From positions 124,001 to 188,000 of the forward strand of contig JAHHDT010000001.1 in assembly GCA_019739225.1 (NCBI GenBank): 64,000 nt of DNA, read 5' to 3'. Origin of the DNA: Aquamicrobium sp. (GTDB taxonomy: Bacteria > Pseudomonadota > Alphaproteobacteria > Rhizobiales > Rhizobiaceae). A model generated the notes under the pieces. That model was not told the DNA's origin. It saw only the letters and a list, made by a program, of their open reading frames with translations, and searched no databases. Of this stretch, positions 51,647 through 60,884 are shown one piece after another (position 1 is the stretch's first letter; each line of letters begins with the position of its first letter). The translations under genes were made by a program, and so were the position numbers.

Positions 51647-54600
51647 CTATTTCAGCCTGCCGCTCGCATGGGCCAGCATGGTGTAGACCTTGCCGGTGTC
51701 AGACGTCAGGTAGGTCTGCGTCATCATGTTGTCGCGGTCGTTGCGGCCGACATCCTGCAGGAGCTTCTCGAAGTCGCGGCAGTAGCGGTCGACGGCGGTG
51801 CGGAACTCGCCGTCGGACTGGTACTTGCGGCGGATCTCCTCGAAGGTCTGCTGGCCCTTGAGCGTATAGAGCCGGCGCGTGAAGACGTTGCGCTCGCCAC
51901 GGCGATACCGGTTCCAGAGCTCGATGGACGCCTCGTGGTCGATGGCGCGGGCGATGTCGACCGAGAGCGAGTTGAGCGACTCGACCAGATGCAGCGGCGA
52001 ACGCTCGCCGGCCGGCGCGGCCGTGGCGGGCTCCTCGTCGCGCGAGGCGCCGCGCAGCAGGTCCTTCACCCACCCGCCAGACGGCGCTTCAGGCGCACGC
52101 TCCTTGACCGGGGCGTCGAGACCGCCGCGCAGCGGCGTATCGGCCAGCGGAGCAGCCGGTTGGCTTGGCGGCGCGGAAGGCGGAGGCGGCAACGACGGGC
52201 CATTGCCACGAGCAGGGGCCTTGCGGTCCGTGGCATCGAAGGCGCGGCCGGACTTGGCGACGATGTCGGCCAGTTCCTTCAGCGCATTGATCTGCTCGCT
52301 GACGGCACGACGCATGGCGGACGTCGACTGCTTGGTCTCCTCCGGCAGTTCCATCACGCCCTTCTTGACCTCGGCGCGAGTCTGCTCGAGTTCGCCGCGG
52401 ATGCTGCCGACGGTCCGGCGGATTTCCTCGGTCGCCTCGGCGAAGCGCTTGGCGGCGCCATCGACCACCTCGGAGATGGACGAACGGATCTGCTCGGTCG
52501 AGGCGCGGGTGCGGGTCTCCGCCTTTTCGAGCGCGCGTCCGACCAGATCCTCGAACGACTGCATGACGCGCTCGATGTCTTCCGACTTCTTGACGAGGCC
52601 GACGGCAAGCTTTTCTAGCGCTTCCTGGCGCCCGTCGAGTGTCGAGGCGAGGCCGTCCTGTGCGGATCCGAGCATGTCGGAGGCAGAGCTGAGCACCTTC
52701 GCGTGATCGTCGAAGCGCGTAGCGATGGCCGCGATGTCCTTGAGCGTCGAGGTCGACAGATCGGTGAGGCGACCCGCATTGGAGTCGATGAGACGCGCCG
52801 AACTGGCGAAGGACTGTGCCGCCCGCTCGGTGCTGCTTGCGAAGCGCTCGGTCGTCCCGACGACCTTCTCGTCGAGGCTGACGAGGTTGTTCGCCGCCAG
52901 GTCGACCAGCTCGTTGAGCCGGTCGTTGGAAGACGTAAGCCGGTCGATCAGGCTGGTGACGTTGTCCGACAGGCTGTTGCTGGCCGCATCCACGGCGGTG
53001 AGCGTCTCGGCCGTGCGCGTTGCGAGCGCATTGACGAGAGCGGCGTTCTGCTGGCGCAGCCGCTCGGTGGCCTGCTCCGTGGCGATCTCCAGGCTTTTCT
53101 GCAGTTCGCCGCCGCTTTCGGCAAAACGCTGCACCAGCGGTGCCGCGCGCTCGTCAAGGATGCGCGAGAGCTCGCTCGAGCGGGCGGCAAGCAGGGCATT
53201 GAGCTCCCGCGTGCGCTCGTCGATGGCGGCGGTCGCCTCGGACGTGGACTGGCCGATCTGGTCGTTGACGGAGGCAAAGCTTGCGGACACCGCGCTGGCG
53301 CGGGCGGCAAGCCCGGCCTCGACGTTGCCGATCTGCTCATGCAGCTTGTCGCCGATCTGCGCCACGCCGGCGTTGAGACGTTCCTCGGCGCGAGCGACGT
53401 CGTCGTCGATGCGTGCGCCAAGCATTCCGGCGCCGGCGGCAAGACGACGGTCGGCACCTTCGAGGCTGTCGACGATGGCTGCCGCGCGTGCTTCGAGCTC
53501 GGATGCTGTCTGCTGCGTGCGCGACAGGATCGCGTCGTCAGCCCTGGCGAACACGTCGCTGAGCGTGGAAGCATGCTGGGCGAGACGCTTGTCGGCACCA
53601 TCGAACGAGGCCGCGATCTCGGATGCGCGCGCCGTCAGCGACTGAGCCAGTGCATCGACCTCGCTGCCGAGCTGCGAGCCGGACAGGCTGATGCGGTCGG
53701 CGAGGCGCTTGTCGATCTCCTCGAAGGACGCGGAAATCTCGGATGTGCGGGAGGCGAGGGTATCCGCGATGGCATCGACCTGGCCGCCAAGCTCTGCGCC
53801 GGAAACCGCGATGCGATCGGCCAGCCGCTTGTCGGCGTCGTCGAAGGCGATGCGGATTTCCGCCGCGCGGGCGGTGAACATGCCAGCGGCGTGCTCTGCG
53901 TGGCCACGCAGTTCCTCGCCTGCTGTACGGGCGCGGTCGGACAGGCGACGATCGACATCGTCGAACGCCTCGGTGACTTCGCCGACGCGGGCAGAAAGCG
54001 CCTGCGCCGTCTGCTCTGCGCGCGCGGCGATGCGTGCATCGGCGTCGGCGACCGCCTTGCTGGCCTCTTCGCCGAGCGATGCGGTTGCTTCCAGCACCTT
54101 GTCGCGCAACGAGCCGGCGACCACCACGGCGCTGCCCTCGAGCGCGCTGCGAACATTGTCGACGCCGACATTGAGCGCGCGCTCCATGGTCTGCGTGCGT
54201 TCGTCGATGACGCCGGCCTGACGGGCAAAGGTTTCCTCGATCCGGGAGAGATCTTCGCCCAGTGCACCGCGAACCTGTTCCGCGCCCTGGTGAAGGGCAT
54301 CGGCAAGCGCACTGGTCCGTGCCTCGATCACGCCGCTCTGCTTGTTGAAGGCGTGCTCGATGCGTTCGATGTCGTCGCCAAGGGCATTGCGCACCGCTTC
54401 CGCGCCGCCGGTGAGCGTGCTTTCGAGCGCCCTTGTGCGGGCCTCGATGACACCGGTCTGGCGGGCGAACGTCTCGTCGATACGCGTCAGATCCTCGCTG
54501 AGCGCGTTGCGAACGCTTTCCGAGCCGCTGATGAGCGCATCACGAAGAGCCTCGGTGTGGGCGCCAATAACGCCACCCTGGCGGGCAAACGCTTCCTCGA

Positions 54601-57166
54601 TCTTGCCGAGATCCTCGCCGAGCGCCTCGCGCAGGCTTTCGGAGCCGCCGGCAAGCGTGTCCCGAAGCGCCTGGGTGTGGCCCTCGATGACGCCGCCCTG
54701 CCGCGCGAACGCTTCCTCGATCTTGCCGAGGTCGTCGCCGAGCGCGTTGCGGATGTTGTCCGCACCCGCATAGAGCGCGCTTTCGATCGTCTTGGTGCGG
54801 GTTTCGATGACGTTCTGCTGATGCGTGAAGGCTTCGTCGATCTTCGTGAGGTCGGCCTCCAGTGCGCCGCGCACGCGTTCGGCACCGGCCGACAGCGTGC
54901 CTTCGATCGCCTGTGCGCGTTCGTCGATCCGGGCGAGGTCGGCATCCAGCGTGCCGCGCAGACGCTCGGCTCCGGCAAAAAGTGCACCTTCGATTGCCTG
55001 CGCACGCTCGTCGATCTGACCGACATGGCTTGCCAGAGCCTCGTCAATGCGGGTGACCTCGCTGCCAAGCGCACCGCGCATCTGGTCGACGCTGCGGCCG
55101 AGTGCAGCCTGCAGATCAAGCGTGCGTTCGCCGATCACATTGGTCTGCCGGTCGAACGCATCCTCGACCTTCGCGATGTCGACCGAAAGCGCCGTGGTGA
55201 GGTCCTTCTGCCGCGCTTCGAGCGCGCGCAGATGCTCGCTGGCCGCCGTATCGAGACCGTCGCGGGCCTGCTTGATGCGGATGAGGTCGCTGTCGAGCAT
55301 GTCTGCGATCTGCTGGCGGCCTTCGGAAAACTTCTCCACGTGGCCGGTCACGGCCGCGTCCACGGCAGTGCGGGCCTCGGTAAGCTTGCGCAGGTCCTCG
55401 TCCAGCGCCTTGACCATCATCTCGCGGCCCTCGGCGAGTTTCTGCACGTGGCCGGTCATGGCGCCGTCAACGCTCTGGCGCGACTGCTCGATGCGCTGCA
55501 GATCCGCTTCCAGCGCCTGGGCGATCATGTCGCGGCCGCCGGCAAGGCGCGCCGCGAAATCGGAAGCTCGACCTTCGAGCATCGTCGAGGTCGACATGAC
55601 CAATTCGGCCATCTCCGAACCGATGCGGGCCTTGGTCTCGTCGATCAGGCCGGTAACGCCGTTCTTGCCGTCGGTGAAGGTCTGCGCGATTTCGCGCGAG
55701 CGCTCCACCAGCGTCTCGTTGATCTGGCGGGCACGGGCTTCCAGCGCTGCGTTGAGCTTCTGTGTGCCGGTGTCGAGCGCCTCGGCACGTGTCTGGAATT
55801 CCTGGATGAGTGCCTGACCACGTTCGCGCAGCGTGGCCTCGATGCCTTCGAGGCGGGCGTCCAGCTCGTTGTTGAGCGAGGTGGTCGCACCACCCAGCAG
55901 CGAAACCATGCCGGTCGTGCGCTCGTCGAGCATCTGCGACAGCGAGCGGGTCACATCGTCGGTGCTTTCGGTCAGGCGCGCGATGCGGGTGTCGAGCAGG
56001 CTTGCGAAGGCCTCACCAGACGTGGTGATGCGGTCGGAGATGGTCTCGAGGCGCTGGTCGATCGCGTCGTACATCGACGAGCCGCTCTCGTTGATGCGGT
56101 CGACGAGCTGGGCGCCGGAATCGGAAATGGTGGTGCTGAGACGCGACGAGACGCCGAGGATGTTCTGGCGAATGACGTCGCTCGCCGAATCGAGCTCCTC
56201 CTTCAGCGTTTCGTGAGCACCGGAGATGGATGAGCGGACGCGTTCGGCGTGGGTCACCACTGCCTCGCGCTCGCTGCCGAGACCATCGATCAGGGTACGG
56301 ATGCGGCTCTCATTGTCGGTATAGGCGCGCTCGAGTTCGTTGACTTCGGTATGCACCAGCGTTTCGAGCTCGACGGCTCGGGCAAGCGTGCGCTCGATGC
56401 CTTCGCCCATCGCCTGCACTTCGCGGCGTACGGCCTGGCCGACCATCATCACGCGATCGGTGGCCAGATGCTCGGGTTCGGCAAGGCGGAACGCAACCTC
56501 GGTCATAGACTGGGCCGCCAGGCGCATTTCCTGCGCGCGGCGGATCATGACGGCGAAGCCCCAGAACAGGATGATGGGAACGATGATCGCCACGACGAGG
56601 CCGATTATCTGCGGCGTTGCCATGAGTTGCTGGATGGAACGCACTTCCCAGATGGCCGGGGCAAACAGCATGTGGCCCATGACCATGCCGCCCGCCACCC
56701 AGGCGAGCGAAAGCAGCGTGACCAGCCAGTAGATCGTGCCGGGGCTCGACCGACGAAGCTGTTGCTGCAGCGAGCGGTAGTCTTTCTGGCGGTCGTCGTT
56801 GGCGTGGGCGAATGCCGATGGCGTCGCCGGGGCCGGCGGGTCGAGCGGCCGCAGGTCGGACACGGCGGCGTTCGGCGCGGGCTTCGGACCGGCCGGTGCC
56901 GGCTTTGTCGCGGCAGCGGCAGGCTTGGCGGGCTGCTCAACCTTCTTTTCCGGAACTGGAGCCGGAGCCTGCACGGCGCTGGCGCGCGAATCGCGCGCGA
57001 GGTCTTCAGCCGCCTTGGAAATCTGGGCTTCAAACTCGGCCATCGAACCGGCCACATCCAGGCCGCCCGGCTCGTCATCGACGAACAGGTCGATGTCGAG
57101 CGCCTCTTCGAGTTCTTTGGCCACTTCACTGTCGAGAGTGGTCGTCGTCGTTGCTTTACGCGCCAT
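51647..57166 (-). CDS. Giant coiled-coil membrane protein, Growth Pole Ring (GPR)-like
   Basis: This 1839-residue protein has an acidic N-terminus (1-130, with a Pro/Ala/Lys stretch 65-115), two transmembrane helices (about 144-168 and 187-207), then about 1400 residues of nearly unbroken apolipoprotein-like helical repeats with a 40-residue period. A Pro-rich linker and a conserved C-terminal domain (about 1750-1839, ELWNRYRRGERNVFTRRLYTLKG) follow. Size and layout resemble Agrobacterium tumefaciens GPR, which forms a ring at the growing pole and is needed for polar growth; the match is from recalled architecture and was not searched. The ATG at 57166 is preferred over an upstream extension. 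A terminator follows; it is divergent from an Hpt gene. Confidence 0.85.
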   Translation of the reverse strand: MARKATTTTTLDSEVAKELEEALDIDLFVDDEPGGLDVAGSMAEFEAQISKAAEDLARDSRASAVQAPAPVPEKKVEQPAKPAAAATKPAPAGPKPAPNAAVSDLRPLDPPAPATPSAFAHANDDRQKDYRSLQQQLRRSSPGTIYWLVTLLSLAWVAGGMVMGHMLFAPAIWEVRSIQQLMATPQIIGLVVAIIVPIILFWGFAVMIRRAQEMRLAAQSMTEVAFRLAEPEHLATDRVMMVGQAVRREVQAMGEGIERTLARAVELETLVHTEVNELERAYTDNESRIRTLIDGLGSEREAVVTHAERVRSSISGAHETLKEELDSASDVIRQNILGVSSRLSTTISDSGAQLVDRINESGSSMYDAIDQRLETISDRITTSGEAFASLLDTRIARLTESTDDVTRSLSQMLDERTTGMVSLLGGATTSLNNELDARLEGIEATLRERGQALIQEFQTRAEALDTGTQKLNAALEARARQINETLVERSREIAQTFTDGKNGVTGLIDETKARIGSEMAELVMSTSTMLEGRASDFAARLAGGRDMIAQALEADLQRIEQSRQSVDGAMTGHVQKLAEGREMMVKALDEDLRKLTEARTAVDAAVTGHVEKFSEGRQQIADMLDSDLIRIKQARDGLDTAASEHLRALEARQKDLTTALSVDIAKVEDAFDRQTNVIGERTLDLQAALGRSVDQMRGALGSEVTRIDEALASHVGQIDERAQAIEGALFAGAERLRGTLDADLARIDERAQAIEGTLSAGAERVRGALEADLTKIDEAFTHQQNVIETRTKTIESALYAGADNIRNALGDDLGKIEEAFARQGGVIEGHTQALRDTLAGGSESLREALGEDLGKIEEAFARQGGVIGAHTEALRDALISGSESVRNALSEDLTRIDETFARQTGVIEARTRALESTLTGGAEAVRNALGDDIERIEHAFNKQSGVIEARTSALADALHQGAEQVRGALGEDLSRIEETFARQAGVIDERTQTMERALNVGVDNVRSALEGSAVVVAGSLRDKVLEATASLGEEASKAVADADARIAARAEQTAQALSARVGEVTEAFDDVDRRLSDRARTAGEELRGHAEHAAGMFTARAAEIRIAFDDADKRLADRIAVSGAELGGQVDAIADTLASRTSEISASFEEIDKRLADRISLSGSQLGSEVDALAQSLTARASEIAASFDGADKRLAQHASTLSDVFARADDAILSRTQQTASELEARAAAIVDSLEGADRRLAAGAGMLGARIDDDVARAEERLNAGVAQIGDKLHEQIGNVEAGLAARASAVSASFASVNDQIGQSTSEATAAIDERTRELNALLAARSSELSRILDERAAPLVQRFAESGGELQKSLEIATEQATERLRQQNAALVNALATRTAETLTAVDAASNSLSDNVTSLIDRLTSSNDRLNELVDLAANNLVSLDEKVVGTTERFASSTERAAQSFASSARLIDSNAGRLTDLSTSTLKDIAAIATRFDDHAKVLSSASDMLGSAQDGLASTLDGRQEALEKLAVGLVKKSEDIERVMQSFEDLVGRALEKAETRTRASTEQIRSSISEVVDGAAKRFAEATEEIRRTVGSIRGELEQTRAEVKKGVMELPEETKQSTSAMRRAVSEQINALKELADIVAKSGRAFDATDRKAPARGNGPSLPPPPSAPPSQPAAPLADTPLRGGLDAPVKERAPEAPSGGWVKDLLRGASRDEEPATAAPAGERSPLHLVESLNSLSVDIARAIDHEASIELWNRYRRGERNVFTRRLYTLKGQQTFEEIRRKYQSDGEFRTAVDRYCRDFEKLLQDVGRNDRDNMMTQTYLTSDTGKVYTMLAHASGRLK
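53581..54060 (-). repeat. 120-bp repeats, second family, inside the GPR-like gene
   Basis: Four blocks of exactly 120 bp are aligned at 53581, 53701, 53821 and 53941, each sharing a GCTTGTCGGC/GCTTGTCGAT-like core in register. They encode 40-residue helical units of the form RASEIAASFDGADKRLA in the protein. They differ from the family at 54241-54960, showing that two repeat types were expanded separately in the same gene. Confidence 0.8.
54241..54960 (-). repeat. Six tandem 120-bp repeats inside the GPR-like gene
   Basis: Six 120-bp units start at 54241, 54361, 54481, 54601, 54721 and 54841. The two at 54601 and 54721 begin with the identical TCTTGCCGAG and stay nearly identical for most of their length. 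In protein they are 40-residue units of the pattern LGEDLGKIEEAFARQGGVI followed by a variable half. The exact period and similarity suggest recent slippage or recombination within the coiled coil. Confidence 0.9.
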
Positions 57167-57461
57167 GCCGCTACCCTGTACTCGTTTGGCGGGTCGCCTT
57201 ACCGGCGCCTCGTCCCCGCTCTTTGGGCCTGATACGGGCCATAGCGTATCGTAGTGGGACAGGCCGCCAAAGGAAACTGCGTTTTGGCGCCATGTGTAAA
57301 ACTTTAAACATAGGGTTAACAGCCGAACACCAAACAGGTTTTCGCAAACGTTACCGGCCTGTGGAGCAAGTGAGGAAGCCGTACCCGCGTTAACCGCTTC
57401 TCCACCCCGAAACGGCACAGTCGGTCCCCACCTGGAAACGGCCGGCAAGGGGATTGGGACG
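57167..57461. promoter_or_regulatory. Divergent promoter region of the GPR-like and Hpt genes
   Basis: This 295-bp non-coding region must hold the promoters of both genes. It contains TTAA-N8-TTAA at 57304-57319, one base longer than the CtrA consensus TTAA-N7-TTAA. A GTTAACC lies near 57390. AT-richer sequence around 57290-57350 stands out against the GC-rich surroundings. I see no gene. Confidence 0.5.
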
Positions 57462-57830
57462 GTGAAGGACCTGGATAGCGCTGCATTCGGCAAGCCCGGC
57501 GGCGAGACGTGCGAACCCTCGCAGTCTAGACCGATCGATCTCGTTCACCTGTCGCGGCAGACGCTTGGAGACCGTGCGCTCGAAGAGGAGGTGCTGGGCA
57601 TGTTCGTCCAGCAACTGGCCGCGGCACGCGACAGCCTGGCGGCCGCAGATGCGGCCGGGCGACGCATGATCGCCCATACGCTGAAGGGCACGGCGAGGGG
57701 AATAGGGGCGTTCAAGCTCGGCGACTGCGCCGCGGCGATCGAAGAGGCCCCGGACAACAAGGCGCTGATCGCACGCCTGTCCCACTCCATCGACGAGGTC
57801 CGCGACTTCGTCGCAGCGATCAACAGATAG
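57462..57830 (+). CDS. Hpt domain phosphotransfer protein
   Basis: This 122-residue single-domain histidine phosphotransfer protein has the phosphoacceptor His72 in IAHTLKGTARGIGAFKL, the expected HxLKG signature. Hpt proteins relay phosphate between a hybrid kinase and a response regulator. The GTG start at 57462 is the first in the frame. It is divergent from the GPR-like gene across 295 bp and alone on its transcript. Its kinase and regulator are not in the window. Confidence 0.86.
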   Translation: MKDLDSAAFGKPGGETCEPSQSRPIDLVHLSRQTLGDRALEEEVLGMFVQQLAAARDSLAAADAAGRRMIAHTLKGTARGIGAFKLGDCAAAIEEAPDNKALIARLSHSIDEVRDFVAAINR

Positions 57831-57860
57831 CGAACGCACGCCCGCGCCCTTGCGTCACGG

Positions 57861-57888
57861 TTGACTTGAAGTGGCAGGTGAGTATCTC
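57861..57888 (+). promoter_or_regulatory. Possible sigma-70 promoter of the ferredoxin gene
   Basis: TTGACT (57861-57866) and TATCTC (57883-57888), separated by 16 bp, resemble -35 and -10 boxes and lie 45 bp before the ferredoxin start. The -10 is imperfect. Confidence 0.35.
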
Positions 57889-57923
57889 TCGCGCCGAACC
57901 TGGCCGGTGGCCAGCGCGCTTAA

Positions 57924-58253
<330 letters not shown>

Positions 58254-58266
58254 ACGCCGCGGCCGA

Positions 58267-58884
58267 TCAGCTTGGCGGAATCTTTCCCGATTCGATGCGC
58301 TCCATCCGGTAATCCATCAGGCGCATCAGCCGACGCTCGAAGTTGATCCCCTCGATCCTGTCGAAATCGTCCTGCGCCTTGTCGTGAGCGGCAAGTACGC
58401 GCGCGGTCGTTGCCGCGGCCTTCTCCTGCGCGACCTCGCAGCCCGCTTCATTGCGGATCGTCAGCAGTTCCTGCTCCATCTGGCGGGCGTGGCTACGCGC
58501 GATGACCACGTGGCTTTCCTCGTGCCGGCGAATATCGGCCGAAAGCGTATCCCACACGAAACGCGTCTCGCCGTTTGCGCCCTTGCGCCTGTTCCAGCGT
58601 GGCAGGATCATGTTCGCCTTGACCTGCACATTCGCCTCGACGACGCTGCAGCGGCCCTGGTTTTCGCTGTACCCGACGCGGGTGGTGAACTCCATGCGCG
58701 TTGCCCCCGGATGACGGGAACCGGCACCGCCGACCTGCGGCCCGCGCTTCTTCAGTTCGCCCTCAATTTCCTCCAGCGTCGTGCCGCCTATGGTGAAATA
58801 GGTGTATGTGCGCGACATGCTCGCGCCATGCGAAGGCAGACTGGCGAGCGCCACGATTCCGGCGGCGAGGACTAGCTTCTTCAT
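58267..58884 (-). CDS. DUF922 domain protein, predicted secreted Zn-dependent protease
   Basis: The 205-residue precursor has a signal peptide (cleavage near SHGAS, about residue 22) and a DUF922 domain: YTYFTIGGTTLEEIEGEL, RMEFTTRVGYSEN and the zinc motif RRHEESHVVIARSHA (HExxH as HEESH). The family is predicted to be a metallopeptidase, but no substrate is known. It is divergent from folP, with 185 bp between. Confidence 0.85.
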   Translation of the reverse strand: MKKLVLAAGIVALASLPSHGASMSRTYTYFTIGGTTLEEIEGELKKRGPQVGGAGSRHPGATRMEFTTRVGYSENQGRCSVVEANVQVKANMILPRWNRRKGANGETRFVWDTLSADIRRHEESHVVIARSHARQMEQELLTIRNEAGCEVAQEKAAATTARVLAAHDKAQDDFDRIEGINFERRLMRLMDYRMERIESGKIPPS

Positions 58885-59069
58885 GGCGTCTCCTTATCGA
58901 ACGGCACTGTGATCCAGCCACAGGAACCAGGCAATCGACATTGTCGCACTGCTTCGTAACGAGGCCGTTATCGCAGCAGGGCGGCGGACAGGGCAATGTT
59001 GGCGATAACACATTGCATTTGCTGTCGGTCGGCCTCAAAACGCCTCGGAGGAATTTCCCGGAAACGCAG

Positions 59070-59933
59070 ATGTTTGAACCCTATATCTGGCCACTCGCTC
59101 ATGGACGCTCGCTCGAACTGGGACCGTCGGCGCAGATCATGGGCGTGCTCAACGTCACGCCGGACAGCTTTTCGGACGGCGGGCGCTATGCGCAGGCCGA
59201 CGCCGCGCTGGCCCAGGCGCGACGCATGGCGGAAGAGGGTGCTTCGATCGTCGACGTCGGCGGGGAATCGACGCGTCCGGGCGGCGAAGCAGTATCGTCG
59301 GCAGAGGAGCAGGCCCGTATCCTGCCTGTGATCGAAGCTCTTGCAGGCAGCGGCGAGGTACTGATTTCGGTCGACACCTATCGTGAAGAGACCGCCAGGC
59401 TGGCGATCCGGGCCGGCGCGCACATTGTGAACGACGTCTGGGGTCTGCAACGGGAGCCCGGCATCGCGCGCGTGGCTGCGGAGACCGGGGCAGGGCTGGT
59501 GGTGATGCATACCGGGCGCGAGCGTACGAAACTTGCCGACCCCATTGCGGATCAGGTCGCTTTCCTGGCGCGGTCGCTGGAAATAGCGCGCGAGGCGGGG
59601 GTCGACGAACGGCATATCCTGCTCGACCCCGGTTTCGGCTTCGCCAAGGAGACGCCGGAGGAGAATCTGGATCTGATGGCGCGTTTTTCGGAACTCGCCT
59701 CGCTCGGACGGCCGCTGCTTGTCGGGACGTCCAGAAAGCGTTTCGTAGGCGCCGTCACGGGGCGGGAGCCTCATGAACGTGGCGCGGGAACGGCCGCCAC
59801 CAGCGTGATCCTGAGGCTGCAGGGCGCCGTCATTTTTCGGGTGCATGATGTCGCAATCAACAAGGACGCGTTGCGCTTTGCCGATGCTATGGTCGCGCGG
59901 GGAATGATGGCGAGCAGGAAAGCCGCGGACTGA
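59070..59933 (+). CDS. folP: Dihydropteroate synthase
   Basis: This 287-residue enzyme condenses p-aminobenzoate with 6-hydroxymethyl-dihydropterin pyrophosphate, the target of sulfonamides. Markers are MGVLNVTPDSFSDGG, DVGGESTRPGG, DVWGLQREP (often ND-x-x), LDPGFGFAK and VGTSRKRF. It opens the folP-folB-folK operon. The ATG at 59070 has only a weak ribosome site (GGAGG is 18 bp upstream), so an alternative start within a few codons is possible. Confidence 0.95.
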   Translation: MFEPYIWPLAHGRSLELGPSAQIMGVLNVTPDSFSDGGRYAQADAALAQARRMAEEGASIVDVGGESTRPGGEAVSSAEEQARILPVIEALAGSGEVLISVDTYREETARLAIRAGAHIVNDVWGLQREPGIARVAAETGAGLVVMHTGRERTKLADPIADQVAFLARSLEIAREAGVDERHILLDPGFGFAKETPEENLDLMARFSELASLGRPLLVGTSRKRFVGAVTGREPHERGAGTAATSVILRLQGAVIFRVHDVAINKDALRFADAMVARGMMASRKAAD

Positions 59934-59951
59934 CCGCGCGGAGGAATGCCG

Positions 59952-60317
59952 ATGTACACGATCCGGATGAAGAACTGCGCCTTTTTCGCCCGCCACGGCG
60001 TGCTGGACGAGGAGGAGACGCTTGGGCAGCGCTTTTATGTGGACGCGGTCCTGGACGTGGTGCCGGACACGGCCCTAGAAAGCGATTCGATAGACGCCAC
60101 AGTCGATTACGGCGTCGCGTTCATCGAGATCGAGAAGCTCATCACGGGCAAGCGCCGCTTCCTGATCGAGGCGCTGGCGCTCGATGTGGCCAAGGCCCTA
60201 TGCCGCAAGTTTCCGCAGATCCGCCGGGCCGAGATCACCGTGCGCAAGCCGAATGCGCCGGTGCCGGGCGTGCTCGATCATGTCGAAGTCACGGTTGTCT
60301 GGCCCCAGCAGGGCTGA
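59952..60317 (+). CDS. folB: Dihydroneopterin aldolase
   Basis: The 121-residue enzyme cleaves dihydroneopterin to 6-hydroxymethyl-dihydropterin and glycolaldehyde. Family segments are FFARHGVLDEEETLGQRFYVD, DYGVAFIEIEKLI and RRFLIEALALDVAKALC. The start at 59952 is preferred over an ATG at 59946 because GGAGG (59940-59944) is 7 bp upstream of it. It follows folP by 18 bp. Confidence 0.94.
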   Translation: MYTIRMKNCAFFARHGVLDEEETLGQRFYVDAVLDVVPDTALESDSIDATVDYGVAFIEIEKLITGKRRFLIEALALDVAKALCRKFPQIRRAEITVRKPNAPVPGVLDHVEVTVVWPQQG

Positions 60318-60344
60318 GACCCGGCAGTTTGCGGGACGCGTTGC

Positions 60345-60866
60345 ATGAACGAAGTGGCAGAGCGCACACGGGCCTATCTCGGGCTCGGCGGAAATCTGGG
60401 CGATCCGGCGACCGCCATGGCGTCTGCGTTGCGCATGCTCGATGCGCATGAAGCAGTCACGGTTGCGACGGTCTCGTCGCTCTACCGCACACCGCCATGG
60501 GGAAAGACCGACCAGCCCGATTTCCTGAACGCCGTCGCTGCCGTCGATACCACGCTGCCGCCGCGCGCGCTGCTCGAACTGTGCCTGGAAACGGAACGTG
60601 CGCTCAAGCGCGTTCGGATCGAGCGTTGGGGGCCGCGCGTCATCGACATGGACATATTGCTGTTCGGTCGGGAACGGATCGCCGAGGAGGGGCTGCAGGT
60701 GCCCCATCCGCGCATGGGCGAACGCGCCTTCGTGCTGGCGCCGCTGTCAGAGATCGCCCCCGATGTCGATGTTGATGGTGGCACCGCAATGGAGCGCCTT
60801 GCCGGCGTGGAGAAGGCCGGCATCGAGCGGTTGCCGGGAGGCGGCGACTGGTGGCGGCGCGACTGA
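60345..60866 (+). CDS. folK: 2-Amino-4-hydroxy-6-hydroxymethyldihydropteridine pyrophosphokinase
   Basis: The 173-residue kinase transfers pyrophosphate from ATP to hydroxymethyl-dihydropterin, supplying FolP. Signature pieces are YLGLGGNLGD, SLYRTPPWG, FLNAVAAVDT, the RWGPRVIDMDILLF motif and the PHPRM loop. It starts 28 bp after folB and closes the folate operon, which converges on the antiporter gene. Confidence 0.95.
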   Translation: MNEVAERTRAYLGLGGNLGDPATAMASALRMLDAHEAVTVATVSSLYRTPPWGKTDQPDFLNAVAAVDTTLPPRALLELCLETERALKRVRIERWGPRVIDMDILLFGRERIAEEGLQVPHPRMGERAFVLAPLSEIAPDVDVDGGTAMERLAGVEKAGIERLPGGGDWWRRD

Positions 60867-60884
60867 AGCCCGGCAAGGCTGCAG

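Noticed and set aside
54241-54960. Regularly spaced repeats suggesting a CRISPR array
   Set aside because: The units are 120 bp with no separate short repeat and unique spacer, and they lie in frame inside a coiled-coil protein. No cas genes are present.
52703-56233. A 1176-codon open frame on the plus strand opposite the giant coiled-coil gene
   Set aside because: It mirrors the repeat structure of the real gene in the opposite strand, has no family motif, and the minus-strand reading has a convincing domain architecture and terminator.
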